The translations under genes were made by a program, and so were the position numbers. This document shows positions 54,361 through 60,000 of a stretch of 60,000 nt of DNA, in pieces (the first letter of the stretch is position 1; each line of letters starts with the position of its first letter). Below the pieces are notes generated by a model. The model worked only from the letters and a program-made list of their open reading frames with translations, searched no databases and was not told the origin of the DNA. This DNA is from Takakia lepidozioides. Taxonomy: Eukaryota > Streptophyta > Takakiopsida > Takakiales > Takakiaceae. The DNA lies in contig CM060731.1 in the NCBI GenBank assembly GCA_030704615.1, forward strand, positions 94,222,756 through 94,282,755. Direction: 5' to 3'.

Positions 54361-55039
54361 TGGGGATTCAAGCTCCACAAAATAGACTAGAATCCCAGAG
54401 AGTTAAGTGTTGGAACATTGTCAACTGAAGTCTGAGCCTAACTTCTACACGGCGCCTCCACATGCATGCTAGGAACACTGAACTGCTTTCCTGCCTTCTT
54501 CTCACTACCAGCAATGTCTATGCCCGGGCGAACGAAATCTAAGCCCCCTTCATGTTCTTCTCTGGCCAAAGACAATTCAGACTGACGACATCCTCCAACA
54601 TTGTTTGCGATGGGACCTCTTCCTCGTTAGGGTGAGGCAAGACACAATTGGCAATATAGATATCATTCACCTCAACCCGCCACAATCCTTCAAGTATAAC
54701 ACGGTAGTGATATGTGTCTTTGTCAGGCACACGTCTCAGCTGTTACCTATTTTTGGATACTTCCCTGTTGTCACATTGGCAGTACCATGTCAAAGTCGCT
54801 CCAAACTATCAAAGGCTCACTCAACCAGCTAACTTGCAGAATTCAACATGAAAATTTAGGGCCGATTCTGATAAGAGGGAAAAACAGGGTGAAATGTGTT
54901 GAAGAAGGTGCTTTCATTACCAGTGCCTGAGTTTATCATTGTGCCGCTGCTGCTGCGGCTTCTAGTTCACCAGTCACCATCTACCATGCAGGTTTCTTGT
55001 AGCTATTGATCCATCTGGTACATTTCCAGCTTTGGTGAT
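54361..55039 (-). other. Mostly non-coding; OSB-like relic
   Basis: On the minus strand 54935-54840 resembles 56160-56090 (LVMKAPSSTHFTL against LLMKVPSSTYFTL), and 54735-54765 matches the same family. No intact gene. Confidence 0.4.
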
Positions 55040-55640
55040 GCAACCATGCACCTCCGATGCCCTTTCCAAGGCTGCCAGGCTTGCACACGCACTGCAAACG
55101 CACACAAACATGATGTGGTCAAACTTCACCCCTTCCCCCATCATTTGCTTTCAGGTCTCCAAAGCCCCATACAACGCCCCTGCTCTGTACACCCTGCAAA
55201 CATCACATTCCACAACACCACATCTCATTCAGCCATAGTGTTGAACACTCCCTTGGCATCCTCAATGCTACCATATTTGGCATACATGGCCACCAGAGCA
55301 GTGTTCAGGATGACATCTGGAACAATTGCAGATTTGATCATGTCACTAGGGATCTCTTTGCCCTTTTCCAGGGATGCCAGACACACTGCAAACACACACA
55401 AACCTTATGTCAGCGGGCTTCACCCCTTCCCCCATCATTTGCTCATAGGCTGGAGCCTCCATCCCGCACCCCTGCTGTGCATACCCCGCAAGCATCGTAC
55501 TCCACGACACCACATCTTGTTCAGCCATAGTGTTGAACACTCCCTTGGCATCCTCGATGCACCCACATTTGGCATACATGTACACCAAGGCAGGGGCAGT
55601 GTTCAGAATGACATCTGGTAATCTGACAAACATTCTCCTT

Positions 55641-55940
55641 TTAGAATTGTTCCAGCAAATGCCCCAACCCTACTGACTTAGAGGCTGTAGTGTCCAAAGC
55701 CATGTCCGTTTCCAGAAAATTGTCTGATGAAAATGAAGTTAGGCAGAAAACTTCCCTAGACTTGTTTCCAGTCTGTGACATGGGGGAGGACATCATGGAT
55801 GACCTCAAGGGTCTACCCACTCTCGGCACCAGACTGAAATTTAAACTAAGGGCAGGAATCCTACCTTTGAATAACAAACAGAAGCAGAGAGGAAAGGGAG
55901 AGTGCAATTGCACCCAACTCAACTTATCACACTAGTTCCT
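55641..55940. other. Non-coding spacer between PPR and OSB-like pieces
   Basis: A plus-strand frame (MSKAMSVSRKLSDENEVRQK) exists but has no recognised domain. I do not call it a gene. Confidence 0.3.
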
Positions 55941-55944
55941 ATGA

Positions 55945-56230
55945 TCAATTGCATCTGCTACACTCTGTAATCGGACAGGCATTCACCTTTTTGCCTCGGT
56001 TGTCCCACCAGTTACTGGGGTCAGAAAAGTATTTATCCCACAGCTTCTTCTCATATCTGTTACCTATTTTTGGATACTTAGGGACGACTCTAATAGCAGG
56101 GGAATTCAGGGTGAAATATGTTGACGAAGGTACCTTCATTAGCAGTGGGCCTTGTTCTATCAACTGCGCTGCTGCCATTGCTTTTTCCAGTTGACCATCT
56201 ACCCACTCGTAGCCATTGTGCTATTGAAGA
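55945..56230 (-). pseudogene. OSB-like (organellar single-strand DNA-binding) fragment inside the PPR array
   Basis: The minus strand encodes DGQLEKAMAAAQLIEQGPLL, then VPSSTYFTLNSPAIRVVPKY, GNRYEKKLWDKYFSDPSNWW and DNRGKK. LW..YF..P..WWDNR is the core of the PDF motif of plant organellar single-strand DNA-binding (OSB) proteins. The OB-fold and the rest of the motif are not seen. At 56230 it joins PPR sequence directly (YEQMMGEG), a chimeric junction. Related relics lie at 20031-20130, 20785-20816 and 54735-54935. Confidence 0.5.
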
Positions 56231-59200
56231 AGGTGCCCCCCCTTCCCCCATCATTTGCTCATAGCTCTCCAAAGCCTCCATCCCACGTCCCTGCCGTGCA
56301 TACCATGCAAGCATCGCACTCCACGACACCACATCTCGTTCAACCATAGTGTCGAACACTCCCTTTGCATCCTAGATGCACCCACATTTTGCAAACATGT
56401 TCACCAGGGTTTTGTTCAGGATGACATCTGGTACAATTCCAACTCTAAAGTTGTCGCCATGGACCTCTTTTCCCTAAGCTACCAGGGCAGTGTTCAGATT
56501 GACATTTGACATTTGGTACAATTCCAGCTCTGAAGATGTCACCATGGACCTCTTTTCCCTTTTCCAGAGCTGCCAGGGCAGTGTTCAGATTCACATTTGG
56601 TACAATTCCAGCTTTGATGATATCCCCATGCATCTCTTTGCCCTTCTCCAGGCCGGCTGCCAAGCTTGCACAAGCATTGCAAATGCACACAAACATGATG
56701 TGCTTCCCCCATCATTTGCTCATAGCTCTCCAAAGCCTCCATCCCACGTCCTTGCTGTGCATACCATGCAAGCATCGCACTCCACAACACCACATCTCGT
56801 TCAGCCATAGTGTCAAACACTCCCTTTGCATCCTAGATGCACCCACATTTTGCAAACATGTTCACCAGGGTATTGTTCAGAATGACATCTGGTACAATAA
56901 TAACTCTGAAGATGTTGCCATGCACCTCTTTCCCCTAAGCTGCCAGGGTAGTGTTCAGATTGACATTTGGCACAATTCCAGCTTTGATGATATCCCCATG
57001 CACCTCTTGCCCTTCTCCAAGCCGGTTGTCAGGCTTGCACAAGCATTGCAAATGCACACAAACATGATGTGCTTCCCCCATCATTTGCTCATAGCTCTCC
57101 AAAGCCTCCATCCCATGTCCCTGCCGTGCATACCCTGCAAGCATCGCACTCTACGACACCACATCTCGTTCAGCCATAGTGTCGAACACTCCCTTTGCAT
57201 CCTAGATGCACCCACATTTTGCAAACATGTTCACCAGGGTATTGTTCAGAATGACATCTGGTACAATTCCAACTCTAAAGATGTCGCCATGGACCTCTTT
57301 CCCCTTTTCCAGAGCTGCTAGGGCAGTGTTCAGATTGACATTTGGCATAATTCCAGCTTTGATGATATCCCCATGCACCTCTTGCCCTTCTCCAGGGCTG
57401 CCAGGCTTGCACAAGAATTGCAAATGCACACAAACATGATGTGCTTCCCCATCCTTTGCTCATAGGTCTCCAAAGCCTCCATCCCACGTCCCTGCCGTGC
57501 ATACCTTGCAAGCATCGCACTCCACGACACCACATCTCGTTCAGCCATAGTGGCGAACACTCCCTTTGCATCCTAGATCCTAGATCCCTTTGCACCCACA
57601 TTTTTCAAACATGTCCACCAGGGTATGGTTCAGAATGACATTTGGTACAATTCCAGCTCTGAAGATGTCGCCATGGATCTCTTTCCTCTTTTTCTAGAGC
57701 TGCCAGGGTAATGTTCATAATGACATTTGGTATAATTCCAGCTTTGATGATACCCCATGCACCGCTTTGCCCTTGTCCAGGCTCGATGCACCCACATTTT
57801 GCATAAATGTCCACCAGGGTATGGTTCAGAATGACATTTGGTACAATTCCAGCTCTGAAGATGTCGCCATGGACCTCTTTCCCCTTTTTCCAGAGCTGCC
57901 AGGGCAGTGTTCATAATGACATTTGGTACAATTCCAGCTTTGATGATACCCCATGCACCTCTTTGCCCTTGTCCAGGCTCGATGCACCCACATTTCGCAT
58001 ACATGTCCACCAGGGTATGGTTCAGACTGACATTTGGTACAATTCCAGCTCTGAAGATGTCGCCATGGACCTCTTTCCCCTTTTCCAGAGCTGCCAGGGC
58101 AGTGTTCAGATTCACATTTGGTACAATTCCAGCTTTGATGATATCCCCATGCACCTCTTTGCCCTTCTCCAGGCCGGCTGCCAGGCTTGCACAAGCATTG
58201 CAAATGCACACAAACATGATGTGCTTCCCCATCATTTGCTCGTAGCTCTCCAAAGCCTCCATTCCACATCCCTGCTGTGCATACCCTACAAGCACATCAT
58301 ATCGCACTCCACGACACCACATGTCATTCAGCCATAGTGTCGAACACTCCCTTTGCATCCTAGATGCACCCACATTTTGCATACATGTCCACCAGGGTAT
58401 TGTTCAGATTGTCATCTGGTACATTTCCAGCTCTGAAGATGTCGCCATGCACCTCTTTCCCCATTTCCAAAGCTGCCAGGGCAGTGTTCGATTGACATTT
58501 GGCACAATTCCAGCTTTGATGATATCCCTATGCACCTCTTGCCCTTCTCCAGGGCTGCCAGGCTTGCACGCACATTGCAAATGCACACAAACATGATGTG
58601 CTTCCCCCATCATCTGCTCATAGCTCTCCAAAGCCTCCATCCCACGTCCCTGCCGTGCATACCCTGCAAGCATCGCACTCCACGACACCACATCTCGTTC
58701 AGCCATAGTGTCAAACACTCCCTTTACATCCTAGATGCACCCATATTTTGCAAACATGTTCACCAGGGTATTGTTCATAATGACATCTGATACAATTCTA
58801 GCTCTGAAGATGACGCAATGGACCTCTTTCCCCTTTTCCAAAGCTGCTAGGGCAGTGTTCAGATTGACATTTGGCACAATTCCAGCTTTGATGATATCCC
58901 CATGCACCTCTTGCCCTTCTCCAGGGCTGCCAGGCTTGCACGCACATTGCAAATGCACACAAACATGATGTGCTTCCCCCATCATCTGCTCATAGCTCTC
59001 CAAAGCCTCCATCCCACGTCCCTGCCGTGCATACCCTGCAAGCATCGCACTCCACGACACCACATCTCGTTCAGCCATAGTGTCAAACACTCCCTTTGCA
59101 TCCTAGATGCACCCATATTTTGCAAACATGTTCACCAGGGTATTGTTCATAATGACATCTGATACAATTCTAGCTCTGAAGATGACACAATGGACCTCTT

Positions 59201-59411
59201 TCCCCTTTTCCAAAGCTGCTAGGGCAGTGTTCAGATTGACATTTGGCACAATTCCAGCTTTGATGATATCCCCATGCACCTCTTGCCCTTCTCCAGGGCT
59301 GCCATGCTTGCACAAGCATTACAAATGCACACAAACACGATGTGTTTCCCCCATCATTTGCTCATAGGTCTCCAAAGCCTCCATCCCACGTCCCTGCCGT
59401 GCATACCCTGG

Positions 59412-59613
59412 ACCAAGCTGACTCTCCCAAGAACCTTGTAAACATCAGCGAGGACTTAAGTGCGCAGCAGCGATAGGGCTTAGTGGTGCTTGAGGGAAAA
59501 AAAAAACATCGCATTGGTCCATGAGAACCACCATGGTGCAGTTAAGCGAGCAGAGATTGAAACACGACCTGGTAAGACCAAGCTGACTCTTCCAAGAACC
59601 TTGTAAACATCAG
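59412..59613 (+). repeat. 37-base direct repeat pair
   Basis: ACCAAGCTGACTCT.CCAAGAACCTTGTAAACATCAG occurs at 59412-59448 and again at 59577-59613, 165 bases apart, with one difference. Confidence 0.75.
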
Positions 59614-59665
59614 GAAGAAAACCCAATCATGGTACTAACAGGAGCCAAAAGCCCACATTTGCAGG

Positions 59666-60000
59666 ATGCAGGAGATGCCAATGGTACAAGAGCCAGTGCC
59701 ACCAACACCACAACAAGTCACTGTGCCAGTAGCTGACCCTGTTGTTACTACAGCCACACCACAGCCACCACAGCCTGAGGTATGGGGGAATGCTGGCTTT
59801 TACCCACCTAAAACTCCAGCTGCAAGGGAGTACAGTTGGGCTATGATTATGCCCTTCAACCAAATTCCCATTGTGTTGGATTTAGCTTGGAAAGAATTTA
59901 GTCCTCCGCAGTTATTGGCACATTACTATCAAATCATGCGCATTTGGCTGCCAATGGCCACTAGGACTAAAGTTCTTCCGAACAATCGACCAATTGAGGA
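59666..60000 (+). CDS. Open reading frame running off the window, unknown
   Basis: From ATG at 59666 the frame is open to the window end (111 codons). It starts Pro/Gln/Thr-rich (VPPTPQQVTVPVADPVVTT) and then becomes a folded-looking hydrophobic part (YSWAMIMPFNQIPIVLDLAW, PPQLLAHYYQIMRIWLPM). An in-frame stop lies 10 codons upstream. The composition suggests a retroelement gag-like or transposon protein; no motif identifies it. Confidence 0.4.
   Translation, partial: MQEMPMVQEPVPPTPQQVTVPVADPVVTTATPQPPQPEVWGNAGFYPPKTPAAREYSWAMIMPFNQIPIVLDLAWKEFSPPQLLAHYYQIMRIWLPMATRTKVLPNNRPIE

Larger units (their letters stand above)
55040..59405 (-). pseudogene. Degenerate PLS-type PPR array (amplified pseudogene)
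   Basis: The minus strand carries about ten relics of a unit built from PPR motifs: NTLVNMFAKCGCI, GVFDTMAERDVVSWSAMLAG, YARQGRGMEALESYEQMM, CNACASLAALEKGKEVHGDI and IKAGIVPNVNLNTALAALEK. This is the PLS class of plant organelle RNA-binding proteins. Units recur every 370-460 bases; 58391-58762 and 58763-59134 are nearly identical (372 bases). Six copies have a TAG after GCI (56372, 56833, 57202, 58360, 58731, 59103); the copy at 55555 has the ancestral GAG. Frameshifts and missing bases occur throughout. No targeting peptide or E/DYW tail is seen. Confidence 0.82.

Noticed and set aside
55046-58790. Plus-strand frames over the PPR region (for example 56506-57321, 271 codons)
   Set aside because: They are antisense to clear PPR motifs, and their apparent repetition follows the array.

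Overview
The window looks like repeat-rich nuclear DNA of a streptophyte plant: plant-type Ty3/gypsy elements primed by initiator tRNA-Met, a plant-style PLS pentatricopeptide repeat (PPR) array, and genes with GT-AG introns. It has no bacterial operons or Shine-Dalgarno logic. I lean towards a charophyte alga (Chara-like) or another non-seed plant. The main reason is that Ty3/gypsy elements carrying a cytosine methyltransferase are, as I recall, known from charophytes. The species call is an inference.

Layout. 0-8.1 kb: a pogo-like DNA transposon with 26-bp terminal inverted repeats and TA flanks (2891-8109) holds a decayed minus-strand transposase. 8.1-13.5 kb: a belt of short non-autonomous elements, including a TTAA-flanked piggyBac-like element (9391-10147) and two 284-bp inverted-repeat elements inside a 616-bp duplication. 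13.8-19.5 kb: a decayed minus-strand Ty3/gypsy element with a nearly complete DNA cytosine-5 methyltransferase between protease and reverse transcriptase. 20-25 kb: a SINE-like repeat, possible host exons, and two gag elements of one family head to head as a large palindrome. 25.0-30.7 kb: a chromovirus with both LTRs, primer site and chromodomain, inactivated by an RT deletion, an inverted protease block and an integrase substitution.

30.7-41 kb is the most gene-like part: a leucine-rich-repeat exon, a four-exon minus-strand gene of unknown function (33.6-36.3 kb), a BAH-like reading frame, and a minus-strand four-exon gene (38.9-40.9 kb) encoding a permuted amino-methyltransferase-like protein. 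41-49.6 kb: a Mutator-like (MULE) transposase with SWIM finger is split by an LTR insertion, which was later triplicated in tandem with a piece of the transposase, and by a gag-protease retroelement. 50.4-53.5 kb: pol of a similar retroelement and LTR/coding fragments. 53.5-54.4 kb: a CACTA-like non-autonomous element. 55-59.4 kb: a PPR pseudogene array in which six copies share one nonsense codon, with an OSB-like fragment embedded. The last 335 bases open a new reading frame.

Most coding sequence is mobile-element derived and broken. The two DNA-methyltransferase-like modules of different chemistry, one inside a retrotransposon and one in a spliced gene beside a BAH-like frame, are the most notable content. 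Whether they are functionally connected cannot be judged from sequence alone.
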